From Deltaproteobacteria bacterium (lineage in GTDB: Bacteria; Desulfobacterota; Syntrophia; Syntrophales; UBA8958): a stretch of 43,154 bases of DNA. Made by a program: the position numbers and the translations under genes. Numbering within the stretch: the stretch's first letter is position 1; each line of letters starts with the position of its first letter. The stretch is from assembly GCA_026388335.1 (NCBI GenBank), contig JAPLJZ010000201.1:1-43154 (forward strand). Reading direction: 5' to 3'. Of the stretch, positions 26,269-33,756 are shown in pieces. The notes under the pieces were generated by a model that was given only the letters and a program-made list of their open reading frames with translations, made no database searches and had not been told where the DNA came from.

Positions 26269-26673
26269 TTAGTTTATTGGGACGTCCATCATCTCCCGCA
26301 CTTTCTCCGACAGTTTTCGCAGGTGAAAGGGTTTCTGGAGGAAACCGTTACATCCGCGGTCGAGGATCTCCTGGGCCTGGCCCATCAGACTGTAGCCGCT
26401 GGAAAGAAGGACCCGGACCCCGGGGTCGATCTTCCGGAGCCGGTCAAAGGTTTCGCCGCCGGAGATTCCCGGCATGATCATGTCCAGGATGACAAGATCA
26501 ATTTCTTCCCTTTTTTCCATAAACACCGCGAGGGCCTTCTGACCGCTTGCCGCAAGATAGACCCGATAGCCGAGGGATTCCAGCAGCTCCCTGGTAACAT
26601 CGAGATTCATCGGCTCGTCATCCACCAGGAGGATGGTTTCCTTCTGTCGGGTTTTGTCTTCATTGGCCGTCAT
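26269..26673 (-). CDS. Single-domain response regulator (receiver), first gene of operon
   Basis: A 134-residue receiver: LVDDE pocket, D64 in LVILDMIMPGISG, switch serine region LLSSGYS and lysine in LQKPF. An upstream in-frame GTG (26715) would overlap the sigma-54 promoter, so ATG 26673 is taken as the start. The stop is 21 bases before the chemoreceptor start. It resembles receivers that sit in hybrid kinase relays. Confidence 0.88.
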   Translation of the reverse strand: MTANEDKTRQKETILLVDDEPMNLDVTRELLESLGYRVYLAASGQKALAVFMEKREEIDLVILDMIMPGISGGETFDRLRKIDPGVRVLLSSGYSLMGQAQEILDRGCNGFLQKPFHLRKLSEKVREMMDVPIN

Positions 26674-26715
26674 CGGATGTAATTTCCCTCGGATTTCTAC
26701 ATATAGAAATTGCAC

Positions 26716-26731
26716 AGCAATAATCGTTCCA
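26716..26731 (-). promoter_or_regulatory. Sigma-54 (-24/-12) promoter of the receptor-kinase operon
   Basis: Minus strand TGGAAC-GATTA-TTGCT matches TGGCAC-N5-TTGCA/T with one mismatch; the invariant GG and GC are present with exactly 10 bases between. The predicted start of transcription is near 26705, ahead of ATG 26673. The divergent neighbour gene encodes a sigma-54 activator. Confidence 0.65.
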
Positions 26732-26873
26732 TTAAATACCGGATTGACGTCGCTTCCGCAAAGCAGGATACCGGTAAGATCATAAGGATTTTCTTGACCC
26801 AGACTCTATTTTATGAGACGTAGACTATCATTATATCGAATAAAGATAATGACAGTAATTGGGATTCAGGGAT

Positions 26874-28355
26874 ATGGCAAAAATCTTGGTCGTCGATGAT
26901 GATAACATGCTTTGTGAAATGTTGACTCGTAAGTTTCGGTCAATGGAACATGAAGTTGTCTGCTCACTGTCTCTGGAGGAAGGGGTGCAGGCCGCCCTTG
27001 TGGGCGCCTTCGATGTGGTCTACCTCGATGTTAGCCTTCCCGACGGCAATGGGCTGGAGGCCCTGCCGTCGATACGCAAAGCCGGGTCGGCGCCGGAAGT
27101 CGTGATCATGACCGGCAAGGGCGATCCCGATGGCGCGGAGTTGGCGATGAAAAACGGCGCCTGGGATTATATTGAAAAGCCCTCCTCTCTGAATATGATG
27201 ATCCTGCCACTCGTCAGGGCGTTACAGTACCGGGAGGCCAAGATGCAGGTGAAACCGGTGGTGGCCTTGAAAAGAGAAGGCATTGTCGGCAGCAGCCAGA
27301 AGATGCAGGCCTGTCTGGACACTGTCGCGCAGGCAGCCGCTTCGGACGTCAATGTCCTTGTCAGCGGCGCGTCTGGGACAGGAAAGGAATTGATCGCCTG
27401 GGCGATCCATAACAACAGCGCCCGAGCGGGAAAGAATTTTGTCGTCGTCGATTGTGCATCCCTAACGGAAACACTGGTCGAAAGCGTCCTCTTCGGGCAT
27501 GCACGGGGGGCCTATACGGGGGCCGACAAGGCCCACGAAGGGCTGATCCGGCAGGCCAACGGGGGTACCCTGTTTCTGGACGAAGTGGGAGAACTCACTT
27601 TTTCGATCCAGAAATCCTTCCTCCGGGTACTTCAGGAACATCGTTTCCGGCCTCTGGGGAGCAATCTTGAGGTGACTAGTGACTTTCGGTTGGTAGCGGC
27701 CACAAACCGTGATCTTGGCCGGATGGTTCAGGATGGAAATTTCCGGGGGGATCTCCTCTACCGACTTCAGGCCTTCAGCATCGAAATGCCGTTGCTCCGG
27801 GAACGAGCGGAGGACATTCCCGAATTGTCTCTCTATTATATGATGAAGTTCTGCGAACGTTACGGAATGGAGATCAAAGGATTATCGCCGGAATTATTTG
27901 AAATGCTGATGACTTACGAATGGCCGGGAAATGTGCGGGAGCTCGCGCAGGCCCTTGATCGGATGATTGCCGCGGCCCGCTATGATTCCGTCCTCGTACC
28001 CAAGCACCTGCCCACGCATATTCGTATCCACATAGCCAGGGCGTCTGTGACCAGAGATGAAAATTCAGAGCAGGAGACTCCCGAATCTGCTGCCCCGGCG
28101 CAGAAAACCGCCGATCCGGACACCTCAGCACCGGAGGCCCCGGGACAGGGGGACTCGGCATCTTCAGCGGAGGTCAATCTGCCGAAGTGGCAGGATTTCC
28201 GCGACGATATCCTTACTCAGGGTGAAAAAAAGTACCTTCAACACCTCTTAGCCCTTTCCGGGGATAGTTTAAAAAAAGCCTGTGAAATATCCGGCATGTC
28301 CCGTTCCCGCCTCTACGAACTCCTCAAAAAATACCAGCTGACCATCTCCGCCTGA
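26874..28355 (+). CDS. NtrC-family sigma-54-dependent response regulator
   Basis: A 493-residue activator with receiver, AAA+ and helix-turn-helix parts. Receiver D52 is in [10 protein letters not shown] with lysine in IEKP. The AAA+ domain has Walker [10 protein letters not shown] (K171), the sigma-54 contact loop as GAYTGA (212-217, a Phe-to-Tyr variant of GAFTGA) and Walker [11 protein letters not shown] (D236, E237), with the arginine-finger region LLYRLQAF. An acidic, proline-rich linker (about 400-435) precedes a Fis-type helix-turn-helix ending [20 protein letters not shown]. It is divergent from the receptor-kinase operon with its sigma-54 promoter, so it probably controls that operon and perhaps the chemotaxis cluster downstream. 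ATG 26874 is chosen over TTG 26859. Confidence 0.93.
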   Translation: MAKILVVDDDNMLCEMLTRKFRSMEHEVVCSLSLEEGVQAALVGAFDVVYLDVSLPDGNGLEALPSIRKAGSAPEVVIMTGKGDPDGAELAMKNGAWDYIEKPSSLNMMILPLVRALQYREAKMQVKPVVALKREGIVGSSQKMQACLDTVAQAAASDVNVLVSGASGTGKELIAWAIHNNSARAGKNFVVVDCASLTETLVESVLFGHARGAYTGADKAHEGLIRQANGGTLFLDEVGELTFSIQKSFLRVLQEHRFRPLGSNLEVTSDFRLVAATNRDLGRMVQDGNFRGDLLYRLQAFSIEMPLLRERAEDIPELSLYYMMKFCERYGMEIKGLSPELFEMLMTYEWPGNVRELAQALDRMIAAARYDSVLVPKHLPTHIRIHIARASVTRDENSEQETPESAAPAQKTADPDTSAPEAPGQGDSASSAEVNLPKWQDFRDDILTQGEKKYLQHLLALSGDSLKKACEISGMSRSRLYELLKKYQLTISA

Positions 28356-28373
28356 CCCTCAAGAAGTCCCATT

Positions 28374-28398
28374 GAATCCCACCTGCGCAGGAATGACA
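28374..28398. repeat. Dispersed palindromic repeat
   Basis: The plus strand reads GAATCCCACCTGCGCAGGAATGAC; its reverse complement begins GTCATTCCTGCGCAGG. This is the common proteobacterial intergenic repeat type whose spurious translation reads VIPAKAGI. It lies just after the activator gene. Confidence 0.5.
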
Positions 28399-28510
28399 AC
28401 TTTTTGTAACTCCATTATATTTGATGGTTTGCGCAGTCAGAATCTCCGGTGTCCGGTTCCAAAACTCCTTACGCCCATTGTCCTGTTCCGCCGGACGCAG
28501 TCCGGAATAT

Positions 28511-28526
28511 CCGGACGATCGTCCGG
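28511..28526. promoter_or_regulatory. Perfect 16-bp palindrome
   Basis: CCGGACGATCGTCCGG is its own reverse complement and sits in a run of CCGGA/TCCGG words (28500-28535). It could be a protein-binding site or part of the adjacent repeat element. Confidence 0.35.
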
Positions 28527-28534
28527 AAGAACCG

Positions 28535-28773
28535 GATTCCCTCCCCTTCAAGGGGAGGGCAGGGGTGGGGATGGGGTATTCTTTGTCATTCAGGCACAGA
28601 TCTTAGCTTATTCAGCTTTAGTTCCAATATCCAGAAGCGCTACATCCTCCCATAAATATTAATGATATTAATTAGCTTGCTATCTGCCTGCGGGTAAGAA
28701 TGTTTGTGTCCGGCCAATCATAAAAAATCAACCCCATCCCCGCCCTAACCCTCCCCTTGAAGGGGAGGGAATC
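28535..28773. mobile_element. MITE-like element with 43-bp inverted ends
   Basis: A 239-base segment is bounded by 43-base inverted repeats (28535-28577 and 28731-28773) that match at 39 positions. Each end also contains its own hairpin (CCCTCCCCTT and AAGGGGAGGG). The interior is AT-rich with no ORF. I see no target duplication that I would defend. It fills most of the 600-base gap between the activator and the chemotaxis cluster; the rest of the gap shows only the short repeats listed and promoter-like sequence. Confidence 0.5.
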
Positions 28774-28896
28774 TTAAATTCTCATTTATACGTAACTTTA
28801 CAAAATGGGGTGGGGACTCTTAAATAGTTGTTCTCCTTACATATTAATTAATTAGGATAGACGTTTATCCTGTTGCCAAGTCTGTGCCGGGACCTC

Positions 28897-28912
28897 TGGC
28901 ATGTAACTTGAA
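28897..28912 (+). promoter_or_regulatory. Possible degenerate sigma-54 promoter of chemotaxis cluster
   Basis: TGGCAT-GTAAC-TTGAA matches the -24 box well, but the -12 GC is GA. It stands 45 bases before the first receptor gene. The weak -12 makes this tentative. Confidence 0.28.
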
Positions 28913-28956
28913 GAATTGCTCGTGGACAGCAAACATCGGAGCAGGAGGAGTTCGGA

Positions 28957-30594
28957 ATGGGAAAGATGAAATTGAGCGTCAAACTGATCGGCGGTTTTGC
29001 CATTGTGGCGTTAATCTGCGTCATCGTCGGCATTTTGGGCTGGAAAGGTATTTACGATACGGAAAAGGCCCTGAAGGAGGTGAATGACAACCGCCTGCCG
29101 AGCGTTAACGCCTTGCAGATAATCAAAGAGGCCCAGACGGACATCAAGTCGAATCAACGGAGCCTGCTGATTCCTGAGGTCAACAAAAGTAGCGACGACC
29201 TTCAGAGGCTAACTAAGAACAACGCCGATGCCTGGGGCCGTGTGGACAAGGCCTTGAAGATCTATGAGCCTCTTCCCCAGACCAAGGAAGAAGAAGCTGT
29301 CTGGAAACAATTCAAGCCCGCCTGGGAGGCGTGGAAGAAGGACAGCCAAGGCTTCGATGAGCTGATCAAGGCCGGCAAACGTGATGAAGCTGTGACCCTT
29401 ACCTTGGGCAACCTCCGGGAATCTTTCTTCCGTGCCGAAAAGCCCATCGATGAACTTGTCGACATCAATATGAAGGCAGCCAAAGAAGAGGGGACGGCGG
29501 CCGAAAGCAAGGCCAGTTTCGCTAAGTATCTCGCCCTTGCGGGAATGCTTATCGGTACCTTTCTGTCCCTCGGTTTCGGTATCTTTTTGAGCACCGTCAT
29601 CACCCGGCCCATCAACCGGGTGGTGACGGGTCTTTCGGAAGGGGCCGATCAGGTGGCGTCGGCGTCCGCCCAGGTGGCCTCGGCGAGTCAGCATCTTGCC
29701 GAAGGGACGTCGGAACAGGCGGCGTCTCTTGAGGAGACGTCATCGTCCCTTGAGGAGATGTCATCCATGACGAGGCAGAATGCCGACAATGCCGAGCAGG
29801 CCAAGGCAATGATGGGGCAGGCAAAAAAGATTGTCGAGAAGGCCACGATTCACATGGAAGACATGGTCGAGGCCGTCCATGAAATCAACAAATCCAGTGA
29901 AGAGACCTCCAAGATCATCAAGACCATCGACGAGATCGCCTTCCAGACGAACCTCCTGGCCTTGAACGCCGCCGTGGAAGCGGCCCGGGCAGGAGAGGCC
30001 GGGGCGGGATTTGCCGTCGTTGCCGATGAGGTGAGAAACCTCGCCCTGCGGGCGGCGGAGGCGGCCAAGAATACGAGCAACCTGATCGAAAATACCATCA
30101 AAGCAGTGAAAAACGGAAATGACCTGACCCTGTCCACCCAGGAGGCCTTTAAGGAAAATGCGGAGATTGCGATTAAGATCGCCCAGTTGGTGGATGAGAT
30201 CGCCACGGCCTCCCAGGAACAGGCCCACGGCATCTCCCAGGTGAACATTGCCGTTGCCGAAATGGACAAGGTCACCCAGCAGGCGGCGGCCAACGCCGAG
30301 GAATCGGCCAGCGCCTCGGAGGAGATGAACGCCCAGGCGGAGCAGATGAAGGTCTTTGTGGAAGAATTAGCGGCTGTCGTGGGGGGCAGCAGCGCTCATC
30401 ACGGCCCTCTGGTCCGGCCTGCTTCCCATGGGAAAGGCAGGCAGCGCTCCGGAGACGGCCGCAAGCTCCTCGCCATGAACCGAGGGCAGGTGGGCGGCGC
30501 CGGAAAAGCAGTGGCAACGGGTAAGGATGGCAAGAGAAAGGTGCGACCGGATCAGGTGATTCCTCTTGAGGATGGACAGTTCCAGGACTTCTGA
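28957..30594 (+). CDS. Methyl-accepting chemotaxis protein with four-helix-bundle sensor
   Basis: A 545-residue receptor, first gene of the cluster, with AGGAGG 8 bases before the start. Span 1 is about residues 8-30; the periplasmic four-helix-bundle-type sensor (about 31-195) has [16 protein letters not shown] and the stretch [12 protein letters not shown]; span 2 (about 190-213) leads to ITRPINRVV. The signalling hairpin tip lies near residues 326-365 ([22 protein letters not shown]). The protein ends in DGQFQDF, where QFQDF fits the aromatic-x-x-aromatic docking pentapeptide for CheR. The sensor is closely related to that of the giant receptor at 39826, including the [10 protein letters not shown] segment. 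Confidence 0.93.
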   Translation: MGKMKLSVKLIGGFAIVALICVIVGILGWKGIYDTEKALKEVNDNRLPSVNALQIIKEAQTDIKSNQRSLLIPEVNKSSDDLQRLTKNNADAWGRVDKALKIYEPLPQTKEEEAVWKQFKPAWEAWKKDSQGFDELIKAGKRDEAVTLTLGNLRESFFRAEKPIDELVDINMKAAKEEGTAAESKASFAKYLALAGMLIGTFLSLGFGIFLSTVITRPINRVVTGLSEGADQVASASAQVASASQHLAEGTSEQAASLEETSSSLEEMSSMTRQNADNAEQAKAMMGQAKKIVEKATIHMEDMVEAVHEINKSSEETSKIIKTIDEIAFQTNLLALNAAVEAARAGEAGAGFAVVADEVRNLALRAAEAAKNTSNLIENTIKAVKNGNDLTLSTQEAFKENAEIAIKIAQLVDEIATASQEQAHGISQVNIAVAEMDKVTQQAAANAEESASASEEMNAQAEQMKVFVEELAAVVGGSSAHHGPLVRPASHGKGRQRSGDGRKLLAMNRGQVGGAGKAVATGKDGKRKVRPDQVIPLEDGQFQDF

Positions 30595-30613
30595 GCATGG
30601 TGGTGGAAACTTC

Positions 30614-31048
30614 ATGAACGTCATTTTCTATTCGGCGCCAGGGACGTCACAGGGCGAAAAGCTACAACGGGTCATCGACATCCTTGTTCCGAGGAATAAC
30701 GTCGAGACGTTCCGAACTATTCCCTCTCTGTTACAGCGTCTGCACCAGCCGTTACCGGAAGCGGTGGTTTTTGTTTTCCTCGTCTCCAGCAGAGAGGAAT
30801 TGCTGGAGCTGGTCGAATATCAAGAATGGCTGAGAGACCGCAGGCTGATTCTGGTATTGCCGGACGACGACATGGAGACGATTTCCCGGGGACATGCCCT
30901 GAGACCAAGGTTCGTAACCTATGCGGAAAGTGATTTTATAGATATCTCTGCGGTTCTGGGAAAGATGCTCGGCGTCGGGGTCCTGCAAAGTTCGTCGCTG
31001 GTCTCGACAAGGTTGCCGGAAATTCTGGGAAACATTCATAATGAGTAG
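30614..31048 (+). CDS. Uncharacterised protein, possible pseudo-receiver
   Basis: A 144-residue cytosolic protein with no family I recognise. Alternating hydrophobic strands (MNVIFYSAPG, AVVFVFLVSS, RLILVLPDDD, PRFVTYAESD) separated by helices fit an alpha/beta receiver-like fold. However, the expected phosphoacceptor Asp after strand 3 is missing (VFVFLVSSREEL), so it would be a phosphorylation-independent pseudo-receiver. It sits between the receptor gene and a soluble receptor-like gene in the chemotaxis cluster. The start ATG 30614 is 20 bases after the receptor stop, with only a weak GGTGG binding site. Confidence 0.7.
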   Translation: MNVIFYSAPGTSQGEKLQRVIDILVPRNNVETFRTIPSLLQRLHQPLPEAVVFVFLVSSREELLELVEYQEWLRDRRLILVLPDDDMETISRGHALRPRFVTYAESDFIDISAVLGKMLGVGVLQSSSLVSTRLPEILGNIHNE

Positions 31049-31073
31049 CTGTGAAAAAGGAAAGGAGTCTCAT

Positions 31074-32999
31074 TTGAAGCTGATGCTGCCGGCACTGTTT
31101 AAGGGATTCTGGAAGACTAATATGTCTCCCAAGCGGGATTGGCGCCATTGCCTGGATCAGGCCGGCGAACGGATCATGAAAATGACGACCGGCACCGAAG
31201 GGGAATTTCTGCGCATTGGCGAGAGACTTCAGGAGATTCATCAACGGGCTCGGGCCATGTCGCAATTATCCGGCGCCGCTGCGGAACGCTTGTCAGGCGA
31301 CACAATCGTATCCGAGATGGAAGGGCTGAAAAGGATTCTTCAGCAGATCGGAGCTGAGAACGAATCTTCCCTGGGCGGGTCAGCAACCATTGCCATGATT
31401 CTCCAGCGCTTGAAAGAGGTGCATGGATATCTGGAGTCTTTCGAAAAGATCGTGAGAAATCTCCGGGTCCTCTGCAATCTGATCAGAATCGAAAGCGCCC
31501 GCCTGGGTAACCGACATGAAGGTTTCGCCGCCCTTGGCGACGATGTGCAGGGGCTCATTGCCCATGTGGATACCGGGTCGTCAACCCTACGGATGCGGAC
31601 GGAAGAAATCATCCGGCTCCTGGCGGACCATCTGGTCCTTGCCCAAGAATTTGAAACCTCACAGCAGGAAAAGGCGAAGCAGATACTCGATCAGTCAAAC
31701 AGCAGTATCCGGGAGATGGAGATGCGGCACGAGCTTTCCTCTCAGGTGATCAAAGATGCGGCGACGCGTTGGAAACAGATATCGGGAAGCGTTGGCGAAG
31801 TGGTGGCATCTCTCCAGTTTCATGACATCACCCGGCAAAGGATGGAACATGTCCGTGAAGCCCTGATGGAACTTATGGGACATCAAAAGAATACTTCGGA
31901 GCCCTTGGAACATGCATCTCGTGTGGCATGGCCACTGCGCAGCCGCCCGGGAAACAACGGGAAACGCGATACTACAGAAGTAATGTCCAAGGCGGCGGCG
32001 ACCTGTGAACTACAGGCGGCGCAATTGCATCATGCCCGGGAGGATCTCGCCGGGGCCGTGGAGCGGATCGGCCGGAATCTCGACCGCATCTCTTCCGAAA
32101 TATCCGTGATGTCGGAAGACATTCAGAAGGCAGCGGGGGCCTCGGGAGAAAATGAACAGACCTACTTCTCTGAGCTGGAAGCATCCCTTGCCAAGCTGAT
32201 GGAAGCTATCGGCGAGTTTACGGAGATGAATCGGAAGATGTCGGGGTCGATGTTGCAGGTCGCCCATGCCATGGGGGAGATGACGTCTTTCATCCGGGAC
32301 ATCCAGAAGGTGGGGATAGCAATGCGGGTGACCGCCCTCAATGCCTGCATTCACGCCGCCCATATCGGCGATAGCGGTCTGGCCCTGGGAGTCCTGGCCG
32401 AGTCCATCCATCAGTTGTCTGCCGATACCTCAGGGAGCATTGACAGCATATCTACTAATCTCGCGAGCATCGGCGGAGAGGCGGAATCACTTTCCCGGCA
32501 GGGGGGGCGGTACGATCAAGAACGTCTGGAGAGGGAAAACGGGACGCTTCTGGACCAGGTTAAATCGCTCATGAAACCACTGCGGCAGATGGACGAGGAA
32601 CTATCCGGCCTGTTGCAGCGGTTCGACAGTGACGGGGCCGCCCTGCAACAGGAGATCGAAGAAATGGCCGCCCATGTGCGGGTGCACGATGGGATGGACA
32701 GGGGGATCGGTGCGGTTGTGACGTCCCTGAAGGAGATGACGGTTGAGATACGTGCTGCTCTTCCGGCAGGATCTGGCCTGGCCAAGGCGGTGGCGCCTGG
32801 CGATTTGGCAACCCGCTATACCATGGAGAAGGAACGGAAGATTCACATGGACATTGTGGCGTCAGCGCCTGCTGCCGCAATAGGCATCTTGCCAATGCCG
32901 GCGGAAGACAGGGGAGAAGGGAAGGTGGAAATTGCCGAATCTTCCCCGGCGGCGGGGGGCGATGATGGGGATCTTGGGGACAATGTTGAATTATTTTGA
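31074..32999 (+). CDS. Soluble receptor-like protein with two degenerate MCP tips
   Basis: A long, mostly helical cytosolic protein of about 641 residues. TTG 31074 is preferred: AAGGAG (31062-31067) ends 6 bases before it; ATG 31041 has no such site. There is no membrane span. Two segments resemble the chemoreceptor hairpin tip but are altered: NLIRIESARLGNRHEGFAAL (about 135-155) and MRVTALNACIHAAHIGDSGL (about 417-436), each followed by a GDDV/AESI helix. The word LQFHDITRQRMEHV (about 255) recurs in receptor-like proteins. Both tips lack parts of the CheA/CheW contact consensus, so it may be a decoy, adaptor or CheZ-like factor. Confidence 0.7.
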   Translation: MKLMLPALFKGFWKTNMSPKRDWRHCLDQAGERIMKMTTGTEGEFLRIGERLQEIHQRARAMSQLSGAAAERLSGDTIVSEMEGLKRILQQIGAENESSLGGSATIAMILQRLKEVHGYLESFEKIVRNLRVLCNLIRIESARLGNRHEGFAALGDDVQGLIAHVDTGSSTLRMRTEEIIRLLADHLVLAQEFETSQQEKAKQILDQSNSSIREMEMRHELSSQVIKDAATRWKQISGSVGEVVASLQFHDITRQRMEHVREALMELMGHQKNTSEPLEHASRVAWPLRSRPGNNGKRDTTEVMSKAAATCELQAAQLHHAREDLAGAVERIGRNLDRISSEISVMSEDIQKAAGASGENEQTYFSELEASLAKLMEAIGEFTEMNRKMSGSMLQVAHAMGEMTSFIRDIQKVGIAMRVTALNACIHAAHIGDSGLALGVLAESIHQLSADTSGSIDSISTNLASIGGEAESLSRQGGRYDQERLERENGTLLDQVKSLMKPLRQMDEELSGLLQRFDSDGAALQQEIEEMAAHVRVHDGMDRGIGAVVTSLKEMTVEIRAALPAGSGLAKAVAPGDLATRYTMEKERKIHMDIVASAPAAAIGILPMPAEDRGEGKVEIAESSPAAGGDDGDLGDNVELF

Positions 33000-33028
33000 G
33001 CTGATGGAAATGGGGAGGGGACTGGATA

Positions 33029-33373
33029 ATGTTTGAAATTACGGGAGGAGAAGACAGGGCGACCTTGACGGTCAGCGGGGAGGTAACCATGCAGAACGCG
33101 CTGGCCTTCCGAGACGCCCTGAAGGAATGGATCGAAAAGGGCGATACCCTGGATCTGAATCTGGGAGGGGTGGCCGAGGCCGACCTGACGTGTCTGCAAC
33201 TTATCTGTTCGGCCCACCGGTCCCTGATGAACACGAAAAAAACCCTGACCGTGATGGGGGAGCTTCCGGAATCCATCAGCAAGGCAGCGCAGGAGGCGGG
33301 ATTTGTCAGGGAACGGGGATGCCGCGGGGAGGAAAGTCACAGCTGCATATGGGTGATGAGGCCTGAGAGATGA
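33029..33373 (+). CDS. STAS-domain protein
   Basis: A 114-residue single STAS (anti-sigma antagonist-like) domain. Landmarks are ATLTVSGEVTMQNALAFRDAL, LDLNLGGVAEADLTCLQLI and a C-terminal strand LTVMGEL. The residue where SpoIIAA-type proteins are phosphorylated is Thr here (ADLTCLQ), so switch by phosphorylation is possible. STAS proteins of this kind are frequent in deltaproteobacterial chemosensory clusters, but their partner is unknown. GGAGGGG lies 8 bases before the start. Just after it, 33365-33395 holds two near-direct 14-base repeats ahead of cheY. Confidence 0.85.
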   Translation: MFEITGGEDRATLTVSGEVTMQNALAFRDALKEWIEKGDTLDLNLGGVAEADLTCLQLICSAHRSLMNTKKTLTVMGELPESISKAAQEAGFVRERGCRGEESHSCIWVMRPER

Positions 33374-33390
33374 GAAATGAGGGATGAAAA

Positions 33391-33756
33391 ATGAGTAAAG
33401 TCATCATGACGGTGGATGATTCCGCCAGTGTACGCCAGATGGTCAGTTTTACCATTCGTGACGCCGGATACGAGGTGATCGAAGCAGTGGACGGAAGGGA
33501 CGCCTTATCCAAGGTCAATGGCCGGACTATTCATATGGTGATCACGGATCTCAATATGCCGAATCTTGACGGCATTGGCCTGATCCGGGAATTGAGAACG
33601 CTTCCGGCGTTCAAGTTCACGCCCATCATCATGCTGACCACGGAATCTCAGGCGGAAAAAAAACAGGATGGCAAGGCGGCAGGGGCGACCGGGTGGATCA
33701 TAAAACCCTTTAAGCCGGAACAACTGCTGGCTGTAATCCGGAAAGTGATTGGATAA
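33391..33756 (+). CDS. cheY: CheY-type response regulator
   Basis: A 121-residue CheY-like receiver. Acidic pocket VDDS, phosphoacceptor D53 in MVITDLNMPNLDG, switch threonine in MLTTESQ and lysine in IIKPFKPEQL. The length is that of a minimal CheY. Its stop overlaps the cheA start by one base (TAATG), so it is translationally coupled to its likely kinase. Either the flagellar motor or another output could be the target. Confidence 0.93.
   Translation: MSKVIMTVDDSASVRQMVSFTIRDAGYEVIEAVDGRDALSKVNGRTIHMVITDLNMPNLDGIGLIRELRTLPAFKFTPIIMLTTESQAEKKQDGKAAGATGWIIKPFKPEQLLAVIRKVIG

Noticed and set aside
28421-28662. Short plus-strand ORFs between the activator and the chemotaxis cluster
   Set aside because: Their peptides (for example SPSRGGQGWGWG) are the usual spurious translations of this repeat element.
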